Part shown: positions 41,406 through 51,261 of the stretch, in pieces
Layout of the letters: each line of letters begins with the position of its first letter
How positions within the stretch are numbered: the first letter of the stretch is position 1
Source: JBBQZO01 sp038207625
GTDB taxonomy: Bacteria > Pseudomonadota > Gammaproteobacteria > Burkholderiales > Burkholderiaceae_D
Direction: 5' to 3'
DNA: 64,000 nucleotides
Assembly: GCA_038207625.1 (NCBI GenBank)
Contig: JBBQZO010000002.1
Location: 124,001-188,000, forward strand
Notes under the pieces: generated by a model
Database searches by the model: none
What the model was told of the DNA's origin: nothing
What the model saw: the letters and a program-made list of their open reading frames with translations, nothing else
Made by a program: the position numbers and the translations under genes

Positions 41406-43394
41406 TCATGCTTTCAGCTCTGCCGAATGTTGCGTCAACTGTCTTCGAAAAAGGAGCCCGTCGTCTGAACCAGGTCTCAAGGTCAGACGAAGGTATGGGG
41501 CCACCTGTAGTGCTCGTGGAGGCGGAGAAGTCGTCGTTACGATGTACTGGAAGGATGGCGCATCGTGTCGCCCAAAGTGCTCATCAATTTCGCGAACAAT
41601 CTCAAGGAAGTCGCGATACAGATGGGCGCCCATATCGGCTTCCCTCGGACAATCATGAACGAAAAATGCGGGATGCTTGCTGGATGTGTTCACGATAGCA
41701 TCGACTATGCATGCAATATCACCCAACAAGACTTCCATCACATGGTATGCCTCGCCGCCGACTTGCAATCGAAATGGAGCGTCGTCTGACCTTTCGTCAA
41801 ACCAACCTGTTGCATCCGTATCGAGCAGCCGTGCAGCCAACAACCGGGTTATACCTGCAAGCTCGGCGACACGCGAGGAGTGTCGGCTTCGACCGAGTAC
41901 TGACTTCAATATAAGCGATTGTCTTTTCTCAGCCAATTCCTTCTTTTCTTTTGAAAGCGCTTCTAGTTCATCATTGCCAGTTCCAGCACTCTGCCCCCGT
42001 TTTCGGGCTTTATATTCTTCAGTCAATTCAGCGATTCGGAGACGCTCTATCTCGCTTGTTGCTCGTCGAATCTCAAGTCTCCGAGCTTGCTGTTGTAGAG
42101 AATTGGCCTGTAACTTATACGCTTCAACCTGCGCCGAAACATTCGACAATCGCGCCTCAAGCGACGCCAATCTTTTCTCAGACTCAACTCTTGCCTCTGC
42201 CAATGCCCGTCCGTCGCGCATTCGCTGAATCGAGGCCGAGGGAATCAGCCTTTGCTGAATATGCTGGCAGTCGCCAAACTCAACGTCACCTAGTTCACAT
42301 CGTCCCCGCCGGTTTCGAAGAGTGTCTATTTCCGTACTCAACCGTGCAAATTCTCGCTGATTTCCATCCAGATGCGCAGCAACTCGCCGCTTTTCCAGAT
42401 TCAGTAATTTGACATTATCCTGGGCATTTCCCAAAGTTTGCGCAATGCCTTGCCTCTGGCAATCCAAGACTTCGATATCAAGGTCAAACTCTGATTCGCT
42501 TTTTTTCATTTCGCCCAGGCGAGATTCCAGTAGCGACATCACGCTTGACTTAAATAGGTCCAGTGTCTCCATCGAAATGGTTTCGTCCGCACCTATGAGT
42601 CCTCGCAGCGTCCGTTCGACACGATTCAAATTAAAAGTTGGCTCGCGCTCGACCTCTTCAAATCGCTTCTCCACGCGCGCGAGCGTCTGCTCGGTTGAAT
42701 CTATTTCTGACAGGATGGAAGCGGCCTCAACATCGAGAATCCCGAGCACAGCCTTCATTAATAGCGGAGGGTCTTGTTTTCCCCGTCTAAACCCAACCCC
42801 CTCCCCCGCGCGCCAATGAAAAAAGTTGTCAAATCGGGTGCGCTGGTCGCGTGCACACCATGCAAGAACGTGACGCCATTCCAATGGCTGCCCACTCCCG
42901 GGTAACGCAACTACAGGTAGAGGCTGTATGAATGCTGTATCAAGTGCCGCGCGATATTCGTCGAACTGTTCACCACTTCCGGCCTCCCAAAACTCATCAA
43001 TGACCTTGGAACGCGAAGCGAGCGATTGACGATACGACGAAAATGGACGGAAGACTGACCACATCTGCTCGCCGACGTGCACTAACGCCGCGACGCCGCC
43101 CTCAGGGAAGTTTGCCTGAACCTCGGCACGGAGGGCATTAATGCCATCAGATTCGTCGCATAACAGGTAACGCAATAGCAGACACAACGATGTCTTCCCA
43201 ACGCCGTGACCGGCCGCATTGCGGCCCGTTGCGGCATCGTCATGCGGCTCCTCCGCCCAGATAACGTTTACCCCAGGCCTAAGCGAGATTTCCCGAATAG
43301 TCGAGACAGGTTCTTTGGTGGCAAGAATCCATACATGTTCTACCCAAAGAGCGGGCGAGGCACCTGTGGACGCCAGCGTGCTCAGCCAGTTCAT
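41406..43394 (-). CDS. SMC-like ATPase with coiled coil
   Basis: 662 residues from the ATG at 43394, seven bases past the methylase stop with GAGG ahead; the frame to 43535 would overlap the methylase. The N-terminal Walker A is AGHGVGKTSL (near residue 60). The middle is a long coiled coil (LEARLSNVSAQVEAYKLQAN, ELEALSKEKKELAEKRQS) with a central RCELGDVEFGDCQ, a possible zinc hook. The C-terminal region has HPAFFVHDCPREADM in Walker B position. SMC/RecN/Rad50-like ATPases bridge or scan DNA. This is the 'ATPase' member of helicase-methylase-ATPase loci. Confidence 0.8.
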   Translation of the reverse strand: MNWLSTLASTGASPALWVEHVWILATKEPVSTIREISLRPGVNVIWAEEPHDDAATGRNAAGHGVGKTSLCLLLRYLLCDESDGINALRAEVQANFPEGGVAALVHVGEQMWSVFRPFSSYRQSLASRSKVIDEFWEAGSGEQFDEYRAALDTAFIQPLPVVALPGSGQPLEWRHVLAWCARDQRTRFDNFFHWRAGEGVGFRRGKQDPPLLMKAVLGILDVEAASILSEIDSTEQTLARVEKRFEEVEREPTFNLNRVERTLRGLIGADETISMETLDLFKSSVMSLLESRLGEMKKSESEFDLDIEVLDCQRQGIAQTLGNAQDNVKLLNLEKRRVAAHLDGNQREFARLSTEIDTLRNRRGRCELGDVEFGDCQHIQQRLIPSASIQRMRDGRALAEARVESEKRLASLEARLSNVSAQVEAYKLQANSLQQQARRLEIRRATSEIERLRIAELTEEYKARKRGQSAGTGNDELEALSKEKKELAEKRQSLILKSVLGRSRHSSRVAELAGITRLLAARLLDTDATGWFDERSDDAPFRLQVGGEAYHVMEVLLGDIACIVDAIVNTSSKHPAFFVHDCPREADMGAHLYRDFLEIVREIDEHFGRHDAPSFQYIVTTTSPPPRALQVAPYLRLTLRPGSDDGLLFRRQLTQHSAELKA

Positions 43395-43401
43395 ATTATC
43401 C

Positions 43402-46400
43402 TCATGCCGATTTTTCTTCATCGAGGTCGACTGCGCTCCTGGTCTCAAGTTCGGCAATGCGAATTTGTCGTTTCGAATCGAGCCCAAGCACGAAGGCGGC
43501 AAGTAGTTCAAGGTCTCGAGACTCTGTGACGTCACTCGGGACTGTTTTACCTGTCAAGGAATAGCTGACGAGCGAATTTTGGCGTGCTGCAAGAACACAT
43601 CCAGCATTCTCTAAACGCGTAAGAATGGCATGTAGACGAGCGGTGGTGTTTGATAGCAAGACGCCAGGAGCAGAGTCAATCAATTTCTGGAAACTACCCA
43701 TCTCTTCGGCATTGAACAGAGTTGCGGCGTAATCGGGCATCGACGCGGTTTCGACGGCCGTTTGCAATTCCACGCCCAGCATCCCGTGTCGGAGCTCTAG
43801 CATTGCCACCACCAGGCCGGCAAAGTTCCCTTCAGCATCGTTCCGAATGAAGCCAAACTGCGACAAACCGGTCGCTACATCAGCTTCTTCGAGCTGCGAG
43901 ATTGGAAGTTCGTACGGTAATCCAGAGAAGCCATTCTCTGCGAGGCCGTCCCATGCTTCCAGGACCAGACGTTTAGTTCGATACTCTCCAAACGTACGAA
44001 TTTCACTAATTTTCAATACTCGGAAGGTTTCGGAAGGATAGTCGGCGCCCATTACATCTGCTGGGTCGAGGACATAACGAAGTTCGTCTCGGGTTAGGCT
44101 GTATAAATGTCCGTAGTACGCGTCGAGTTCGGCCCGAAGCTTAGCCCGACGTTCCGGGTTCCAACCGAAGGCACCGCCAGTATGCCCTAGGTCGTTCGCC
44201 CACGGCTCGAGGTCACTTGCGGTATATGTGAGTTCCAGAACTCGCGGAACGATGAAATTCAGGTCAGCCTCACTGTAATGAGTAGGAGGCAAAACCGGAA
44301 ATTGCTTCACATAGCCAAATGTCATATTAGTTCCGCCTAGCTTTTGACGGACTACATAGTCGAACACGAGAACGGACATGTTGGCGAGGAGCGCAGCTGC
44401 GTATGCTGGCTGCGCGGAAACCGTCCAGATAGGCATCGAGTGCCCAATCGCAGCTCGCGGGACGACCGATGAGATAAAGCTGCGCTCGTCAGTGCTGCGG
44501 GCAATGTTTCTCCAACCCATCAACCACGCCGGACTGCGTGTATTCATCCAACGGCTTAGCAACTCGAACAATGCAGTCTCCGAAGCTTCCCTTTTTCCAG
44601 TTAAAGAAGCGGCAAGCGCGGCCAGCTCACTCTCATTGAGTCCAACGTCAATGTCCAGCTTGGCCCACTTATCGAATTCGAGCAAAGCCTTTTTACCTGA
44701 GATGTCGGCTTCCTGCAATGCAAAGGCCAGCAGCGGGTAAATGCTCATCAGTTTCACATCGACTACTTCCTTGGCTCGTACCTGTCGAATCGCGGTCAAT
44801 TTTCCCACGTCATCTCCAAGGACTGTCTCTCGCCGGTAGTACTCACCAGCCACCCAACTAGCCACGGCAATCATCAGTCTCGCATACACCTGCGCGCGTA
44901 TATTGCTGTCCCCTTCCAAATGCACTCGCAGCCAAGCATCCCTAACTCGATTGGGCACCCTCGCAATGCGCGCCAGCACTTGTCGCTCTTCCAGCCAATA
45001 CCGAGGACGGATAGTAAATTCTTCGTTTTCTTTTTGTATGGCAGTGCAGTCTTTTGTCTCTAGGCCGTCCGGTTTTCCCGCAGCATCGACATAGGTCGCC
45101 CAGCGATGGTCGAACTGATGTATCAGTTTCGCTTCATACAAGGGAAGTCGAGGGAAATCATTGCCATCGCCATCTGCTTCCTTAAATAGGTCACTGTCAG
45201 CCGACATATGGAACATTGTCGAGAAACGAATTCCCCAAGGGTTTATTGCAGGCTCGCCATCATTTATTCCGTCAAGAATAAGTACTGGAGCAGCCCGATA
45301 GAGCTTCTTGGTAAGTTCGGCGTCGCGCTGACTACGAAATACCGGACAAGTTCGCGTGTTTGGGTTGATTAACAGGAACTCTTCTGGGGTCAGTGAAAAG
45401 CGCCTACGCTCATCGGTAATCTGCTCTAGGTTTCTTGCCAAAAACAGCAAACTAGCGGGACTTTTTCGGGGGCTCCCAGCAAGGGTCATGAGAACGAACT
45501 TGAATGCGTGATGAACTGCTGGAAAGATGAACGACTCATTCTCAAAGGCACGGATGCTGACAAGCCGAGAATTTATAGCTAGTCCACCAAAAAATTCCTT
45601 GGTTGAGTCATCGGTCGCTATACCAGTAGGCACGATAAAGCCAGCCCTGCCATGCCGCGCTGTCAACTGAAAATATGTTTCAGCAAAAAGGGCATAGGTA
45701 TTGACGTCTCCTACTCCAGTCCAAGGGAAGCGTCGACTTTGATGGGCGAACAAACTGGCGGCCTCAGCGCCACGGCGCGCCGCAATGAAATCATCATATA
45801 GGTGCATTTCCGCGCGATTGGGAGGAGACAAACCCTCGGCTGCTTCCACATCCGGGAAGAGTGTATGCAGCAATAAGCCGCGGCGCAAAAGTTCGATGCG
45901 GTCACCCCGCTTGGCCTTATTTTGTGCCATCGCTACTAAGGGACTTCGAGCTGCAAAAAACTCTTCCTCCTGTAGCTTAATGCGCTCCCATGGTGGGTTA
46001 CCTAACATAACAGTAAACCCACCTTTTGCCGCTACTTGCGGAAATGCCAGCCACCAGTGGAACACACCGTACATCCGGCATGTGGTTCGAGTTGCATCAT
46101 CAATTTCCGCCCTTAGTGGTTCGCCTTTGGACAGGCCCCAAAAATAACCTGATAGAGGAATTCCCTTGAATTCTGATGGTATTTTTGGAATTAAGAACGC
46201 TGCGACGTACGTATCAGCTAAACGCGCCAACACACTGCTTTGCGCAGTTGCTCTTGCTTGGTCCCAAGCGATTCGCTTAGCGGATATATTAGCGATGCTG
46301 TCGTCAGTCAGCTGCTCAAGTGCATTGGCCTCTATCGCAAGTGTTGTCTGAGAAAAAAGGTCGCTTTGAGCAATCGCCTTCCAGCTTTTTAGGTCAGCCC

Positions 46401-48402
46401 TGTTTTGTTTTTTTAGCGCTCCCGCGAGACCTTTATCGTCACCTGATAGGGCGGCATATGCCTCTTCCGGAATTCCAACTTTGAGCACCGTGGGGTCAAG
46501 TACACCAAGCAGCGCGTCTCCACACTGTATATGGTGGTCCAAAAATGAAAGCGGGAGGTCGGGAGTAAACGCCTCCAACCAAAGAGCCGTCTTGGCCAGG
46601 GCTATCGCCATCGGATTTTTGTCAACACCGAAAATGCAATGGCTCATTACATCTCGTAGAGCGTGGCGGTAGTCTGCGGGAGTCGGAGCACCGCCGGAAT
46701 TTTGGGCTTGTGCGCGAAATTTCGCCACCTCATCTGCCAATCGGCGGGCGGCAGCCAGCAAAAAGTGACCGGAGCCACACGCGGGGTCACAGATTGTTAT
46801 TTCAAGTAAGGCAAAAATTGGTTGCGTCGGATTAAGCAATAAGGCTTGTTCAATCACCGGGTCTAATGTGGACTTGATGAGCTCCTGGACCAAACTGTCA
46901 GGCGTATAGTAGCTACCCGTCAATTTGCGCGAATTGCCTTTTGTCGATGCAATTGGCGTGATGGCTGAGTCCGCCTCGTCCAAGTCCCCAACAAACCCCA
47001 ATCTTGCCGTATGTGATTGCGAAATGCCTTGGATGTCGGGGACAAGTTCCAGCAGACTTTCGTACACGCTACCGAGTTCTTCTGGGCCCATATCCCGATA
47101 ATTTACCCGCACCAAACCCGTAGGTTCACGGAAATATGCCAGCTGAAAAATAGCAGTCAGGAGCCATCGGTTTTCAATCCAAGCTTCCGAAACATGTTGG
47201 CACTGCTCGCGGTCGAACAATCCCCCAAGAGCTGGCAAGCCAAGCGCTGGTTCGCCGCATGACAGTCCATCAAATGTAATCGACAAAGCCTGCCACAAGT
47301 CACTGTGAGTATCGTGGGCACTTCGGCGTGCAGCGCGGGTGCGAAGCATCGTAAGCGAGTATCCGGCAAGATAGCGATGTCGCACATCAAGCAGTGTGCC
47401 GGGCATGAAGACAAGCGCGGCCCCCGAAGTGGCATCGACGCGGTCCTCAATAGTAGCAAGAAAAATTAAACGGTATACCAGGCGGAGTAGTTCCTCAAAA
47501 AATGCCTGTTTCGAAAGCCCTCGTTCGGAGTCCTGGCTCTGTAGCGCTTCGCGTAAAGCGCCATTTGCCGGATGTGCAAGAAAACCTGTTCCCAATGCGC
47601 GCAGTGCTAACGCAACGCCGTCACGTAGACGGTCACGGGCGCGTGTCCCAGCAATCTGTCCTGCGTTGCGCCAGCGCTCCCAAGGGCAATCTGCAGGGTC
47701 CGTACCTAGCTTGCCAAAGCGGCTGACATGGGCGAGAAGCCAAAAGGCAGTGAAATCCGCGTAAAGCTCCTCCGAGAATAGTGCTTCTAGGTCGACTTCG
47801 ACGTAGGCAGGTCTCGTGAGGCTCGGATTGTCTCGGAGAATCCGAAGAGTCGTACCATTGCTCACGATAGCCCAGAGGGCATCGTCTGAGGCATTTAGCG
47901 TTTCTTGGGCCAACATGAAAGGCGAGCGGCGGCGAACACGTCCGGTCTCAGAATTCAATTCGCCAAAGCGTTCGGTAGCGTCGTCTAGTGCCTGGTCGTA
48001 CGCCGCTAGGACGAGAGGAACACGTCCGTCAAGTGCGGAATAACCGATGTTGTAGCTGTGCCCCGACGCTTCGACAATTGCGTCACGATTAATGTCGGTA
48101 AAACCAAGTACGTCTTGCATCAATGGCACAAGGAATTCACGAACAGTTGCATCGTGGGCGTCCACGTCGTCTCGCTGGCGAAGACGTTGGTGGTCATTCC
48201 ACAAGTTCTGCGCAATCTTCCAATAGCGCGCGACGTCATCACGTAGTTTGAGGCCGCGTGGAACGTAGTAGTGGGACTCTGTTTGCTCAGTGGCGTCCGG
48301 CGCTTGCAACGTGGTCAGCTGAGCAAGTTCATCGGCTGGAATTAGCCCACCTTCGATGCGAATGGCCTGATAGGCTAACTGGGTAACATTGCGGCGCGTC
48401 AT
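43402..48402 (-). CDS. Large N6-adenine DNA methylase (Eco57I/PglX-like)
   Basis: 1666 residues. The methylase core has motif I DPACGSGHFLL (near residue 539), a further FGVDKNPMAI, and motif IV MLGNPPWERI (near 800), the NPPW of N6-adenine methylases. A 500-residue N-terminal region and a large C-terminal target-recognition region surround it, as in BREX PglX and DISARM DrmMI. It probably marks self DNA. Its ATG overlaps the SNF2 gene stop by four bases (ATGA). No restriction nuclease is fused to it. Confidence 0.9.
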   Translation of the reverse strand: MTRRNVTQLAYQAIRIEGGLIPADELAQLTTLQAPDATEQTESHYYVPRGLKLRDDVARYWKIAQNLWNDHQRLRQRDDVDAHDATVREFLVPLMQDVLGFTDINRDAIVEASGHSYNIGYSALDGRVPLVLAAYDQALDDATERFGELNSETGRVRRRSPFMLAQETLNASDDALWAIVSNGTTLRILRDNPSLTRPAYVEVDLEALFSEELYADFTAFWLLAHVSRFGKLGTDPADCPWERWRNAGQIAGTRARDRLRDGVALALRALGTGFLAHPANGALREALQSQDSERGLSKQAFFEELLRLVYRLIFLATIEDRVDATSGAALVFMPGTLLDVRHRYLAGYSLTMLRTRAARRSAHDTHSDLWQALSITFDGLSCGEPALGLPALGGLFDREQCQHVSEAWIENRWLLTAIFQLAYFREPTGLVRVNYRDMGPEELGSVYESLLELVPDIQGISQSHTARLGFVGDLDEADSAITPIASTKGNSRKLTGSYYTPDSLVQELIKSTLDPVIEQALLLNPTQPIFALLEITICDPACGSGHFLLAAARRLADEVAKFRAQAQNSGGAPTPADYRHALRDVMSHCIFGVDKNPMAIALAKTALWLEAFTPDLPLSFLDHHIQCGDALLGVLDPTVLKVGIPEEAYAALSGDDKGLAGALKKQNRADLKSWKAIAQSDLFSQTTLAIEANALEQLTDDSIANISAKRIAWDQARATAQSSVLARLADTYVAAFLIPKIPSEFKGIPLSGYFWGLSKGEPLRAEIDDATRTTCRMYGVFHWWLAFPQVAAKGGFTVMLGNPPWERIKLQEEEFFAARSPLVAMAQNKAKRGDRIELLRRGLLLHTLFPDVEAAEGLSPPNRAEMHLYDDFIAARRGAEAASLFAHQSRRFPWTGVGDVNTYALFAETYFQLTARHGRAGFIVPTGIATDDSTKEFFGGLAINSRLVSIRAFENESFIFPAVHHAFKFVLMTLAGSPRKSPASLLFLARNLEQITDERRRFSLTPEEFLLINPNTRTCPVFRSQRDAELTKKLYRAAPVLILDGINDGEPAINPWGIRFSTMFHMSADSDLFKEADGDGNDFPRLPLYEAKLIHQFDHRWATYVDAAGKPDGLETKDCTAIQKENEEFTIRPRYWLEERQVLARIARVPNRVRDAWLRVHLEGDSNIRAQVYARLMIAVASWVAGEYYRRETVLGDDVGKLTAIRQVRAKEVVDVKLMSIYPLLAFALQEADISGKKALLEFDKWAKLDIDVGLNESELAALAASLTGKREASETALFELLSRWMNTRSPAWLMGWRNIARSTDERSFISSVVPRAAIGHSMPIWTVSAQPAYAAALLANMSVLVFDYVVRQKLGGTNMTFGYVKQFPVLPPTHYSEADLNFIVPRVLELTYTASDLEPWANDLGHTGGAFGWNPERRAKLRAELDAYYGHLYSLTRDELRYVLDPADVMGADYPSETFRVLKISEIRTFGEYRTKRLVLEAWDGLAENGFSGLPYELPISQLEEADVATGLSQFGFIRNDAEGNFAGLVVAMLELRHGMLGVELQTAVETASMPDYAATLFNAEEMGSFQKLIDSAPGVLLSNTTARLHAILTRLENAGCVLAARQNSLVSYSLTGKTVPSDVTESRDLELLAAFVLGLDSKRQIRIAELETRSAVDLDEEKSA

Positions 48403-51251
48403 GCTTCGCCCGCCGTCTCAGGCATCACGGCAGGAATGAGCACGTAGACACCCATGATGTCGACAGGTAAACTGGCTGCGACTTGGTAAGTTCCCCGTGC
48501 TTCAGCAGCCTCTCGTACGCGTCGGTGGTCGTCCAACAAAGACTCGGCGCGGGCGCGTGCAATTCCTTCAAAATCTTTTTGCCAAACGGGCAACGTGTTC
48601 AGCGCGAGCTGGATGTGTCTGTCTTTGATTGGTGGGGGCATATTTCGCACAGCTTCAGCACCTAGCATTTGTTGAGCTGCGGTTGGCGAAAGCAGGTCAA
48701 AAATACCGCCTCCTACGGTAGCGACAGCTACAGTTTCTTCGCAGAGCATTAGGCGACTGGTCGCCCCACGCGTAACCGTGAGCTGATGGCGCAGCCGCAA
48801 AAGCAGCACTGTAGTTTTTTGCATGACATTGTTTACGAATGCAGCACCGGCGCGGGCAACGGCATCGTTCTCGGGAATATCACTGCGAGAGTCTAATGCA
48901 CGCTCCAACAGATTGTCAGCAAATGCCACGACCAATGGATGGGTCCGATGAATGAAAAGCGAGCCCGAAGCCGGCGGCTGGTGAAAATCAATTCGCAGGG
49001 TGCCACTTAGCCCATCAACGGCAAGGCGTTCACTAACGGCTATCGGTAGATGCTCCACATATAGCTTGTAGTGTCCCTTATACACTTCAAGAGGAGACCC
49101 TAATTTGATTGCGGCACGGGACACAAATCGTTCGACGTCATCTTCGCTGCCCAACATGACTGCGCACCTGTTCCACTCCGGAAGTACGTCTTCGGGTTTA
49201 ATTCTACGTTGGGCAAAAATCGACCGATTGCGGGCCGCCTTTTCACGCGCGCTCTGCCATGCAATTTCAATCTGTTGAGCCGGCTCACCGAAGTCTAGTG
49301 AGGCCTGTGGCCCATTGCCGATAACATGGTCCTTGCGCATCAGGACAGCATTTAGTAATGCCTGGGTCAACCGACCTTGGTCATCCGGCATTGGCACCAG
49401 TACGCCAAGTTCCTTACGAATACTCTCAGCCTTGCGCAATATCACCTGCAGAACCGCACCATCTACCGGATTGTCTTCACCGTACAACATAGTACTGCGG
49501 ACCTCTCGTGCTTTTTGTCCAAACCGGTCCACGCGACCTTCTCGCTGCTCATGGCGAGTAGGATTCCAACTCAAATCGTAATGAACTACGGCGGTAAAAA
49601 GGTTTTGCAAGTTGACGCCTTCTGAAAGGCAGTCGGTCGCAACCAGAATACGCTTTTCAGATTCCCCTAGCTCTTCCACAGCAGCTTCTCGCTCGCCTGA
49701 TGTAAGCTCGCCAGTAACAGCCTTGATGGTGAAGTTCTTAAATCGAAAGCGCAAAAATTCGGCTAAGTAATGGGCTGTTGCAATGTACCGACAAAAAATA
49801 ACAGGCTGGAACCCTTCCTTCAAAAGACTTGCAAGATGATTTTGCAATTTCTCGAGCTTTGGGTCGTTGGCCGCTCCAGCCAAACGCTCTGCCGCTTCAA
49901 TGAGACTCTTTAGTCGCGCAGAATCTTCAGTCTGCGCCGCAGGCTCGATATCCTGAATAGATAGCGCATCCTCACTTCCATCAAGCACGCAGTCTTCGCC
50001 TTGCTGGTCGATGTCTTCTAGTGAAAGGCCTACACCACCATCTTCCGGTGCCGCACCGCCTAAACGGGTGCGTAGCGCATTGACAGCCGCAGCTGGTGAT
50101 GACGAGATACAGCGCAATAGCGCCAGAGCAGCCCACCAGTTCATACGTTGGTCGCGCAATGCTTTGTTTTCGGCACGTTCAACAAGCTCACGTGCATATG
50201 CTAAGACGTCGCTGAACAATTCACCCCAGGCACCGGTAAGGCGATAAGTCACCTCGGCCGTCTTCCGGTCAGGGAATAAGGACGCGTCCTGCCATTCAGC
50301 AATATCTGGACGCCGACGCTGCACGAAGTGCAGCGCTAATTCATCTCGCAAGTCCACACGTGCATTTGGCGGCAGGTCTTTCAACGCTGCGAATTCCTGA
50401 CGCAACAAGCCTAAGAGGTTGAAAAAGGCCTCGTCGTCCCCGCTATGGGGAGTAGCGGTTAGCAATACCATATGGCGGTCTGCGTCATCGGCCAGCCCCC
50501 GGAGCAACTGATAGCGTTGTTGGCGCCCCTGGCTTCCTTGCGTACAAGTGTGGGCCTCATCGACAATGATGAACTCAGGGCAGGAGCGTTGAAAAGCTTC
50601 GCGCCGCCGCTCAGACTTGATGTAGTCAAGGCTGACTACAGTAAAGGGGTGCGCGTCAAACAGTGACGTTCCAGGAGGCAGGTCGCGCTCTAGTCGGCCG
50701 GCCGAAGCACTCTTGACGACGACGGCGTGAATATTGAAACGTTCGACAAGTTCACGCTGCCATTGCTCGCATAAATGGGGAGGACACAACACTGCGATTC
50801 GGTGAATTTCGCCCCGGTCGAGAAGCTCTTTTGCAATCAATGCACCTTCAATGGTTTTTCCAATGCCCACGTCGTCCGCTACCAAGAGGCGAACTGTCGT
50901 TTGCTTAAGTGCCATCAACAAGGGCACCAACTGATAAGCACGAGGTTCAACTGCGATGTTGCCAAAACTGCGGAAAGGGCCTGCCCCATTTCGTAGCTTG
51001 AGCTGGAGTGCATCTAACAGTAACTGGCTGGCCGCATGATTGCGCGCTTGCGAGACCTGCGGCCATGGGAACGTTGCGGGCATTACTGGCTGGCGCTCCA
51101 GAGGCCTGTAAATCAGACACTCGTCCTTTTCACCTCCGCCAAGCGGTCGCAAACGCAAGGTCTGCTGCGTTGATTCAGGCAATACAATCCATTCTCGGCC
51201 ACGGGCCGAAACAAGACTTCCAGGGTAAAACTCAGTGGTGGGTGTATTCAT
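48399..51251 (-). CDS. SNF2-family helicase (DrmD-like)
   Basis: 950 residues from ATG at 51251, ten bases past the preceding stop and with AGGA ahead; the longer frame to 51671 overlaps the upstream gene. Motifs in order: ADDVGIGKT (near 125), DEAH (near 231), LLTATPH, then the C-terminal half with VATDCLSEGVNLQ and HEQREGRVDRFGQ (motif VI). SNF2 translocases of this branch occur in DISARM (DrmD) and related loci and move on double-stranded DNA. It is the second gene of the operon. Confidence 0.9.
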   Translation of the reverse strand: MNTPTTEFYPGSLVSARGREWIVLPESTQQTLRLRPLGGGEKDECLIYRPLERQPVMPATFPWPQVSQARNHAASQLLLDALQLKLRNGAGPFRSFGNIAVEPRAYQLVPLLMALKQTTVRLLVADDVGIGKTIEGALIAKELLDRGEIHRIAVLCPPHLCEQWQRELVERFNIHAVVVKSASAGRLERDLPPGTSLFDAHPFTVVSLDYIKSERRREAFQRSCPEFIIVDEAHTCTQGSQGRQQRYQLLRGLADDADRHMVLLTATPHSGDDEAFFNLLGLLRQEFAALKDLPPNARVDLRDELALHFVQRRRPDIAEWQDASLFPDRKTAEVTYRLTGAWGELFSDVLAYARELVERAENKALRDQRMNWWAALALLRCISSSPAAAVNALRTRLGGAAPEDGGVGLSLEDIDQQGEDCVLDGSEDALSIQDIEPAAQTEDSARLKSLIEAAERLAGAANDPKLEKLQNHLASLLKEGFQPVIFCRYIATAHYLAEFLRFRFKNFTIKAVTGELTSGEREAAVEELGESEKRILVATDCLSEGVNLQNLFTAVVHYDLSWNPTRHEQREGRVDRFGQKAREVRSTMLYGEDNPVDGAVLQVILRKAESIRKELGVLVPMPDDQGRLTQALLNAVLMRKDHVIGNGPQASLDFGEPAQQIEIAWQSAREKAARNRSIFAQRRIKPEDVLPEWNRCAVMLGSEDDVERFVSRAAIKLGSPLEVYKGHYKLYVEHLPIAVSERLAVDGLSGTLRIDFHQPPASGSLFIHRTHPLVVAFADNLLERALDSRSDIPENDAVARAGAAFVNNVMQKTTVLLLRLRHQLTVTRGATSRLMLCEETVAVATVGGGIFDLLSPTAAQQMLGAEAVRNMPPPIKDRHIQLALNTLPVWQKDFEGIARARAESLLDDHRRVREAAEARGTYQVAASLPVDIMGVYVLIPAVMPETAGEA

Positions 51252-51261
51252 GGATTTCTTA

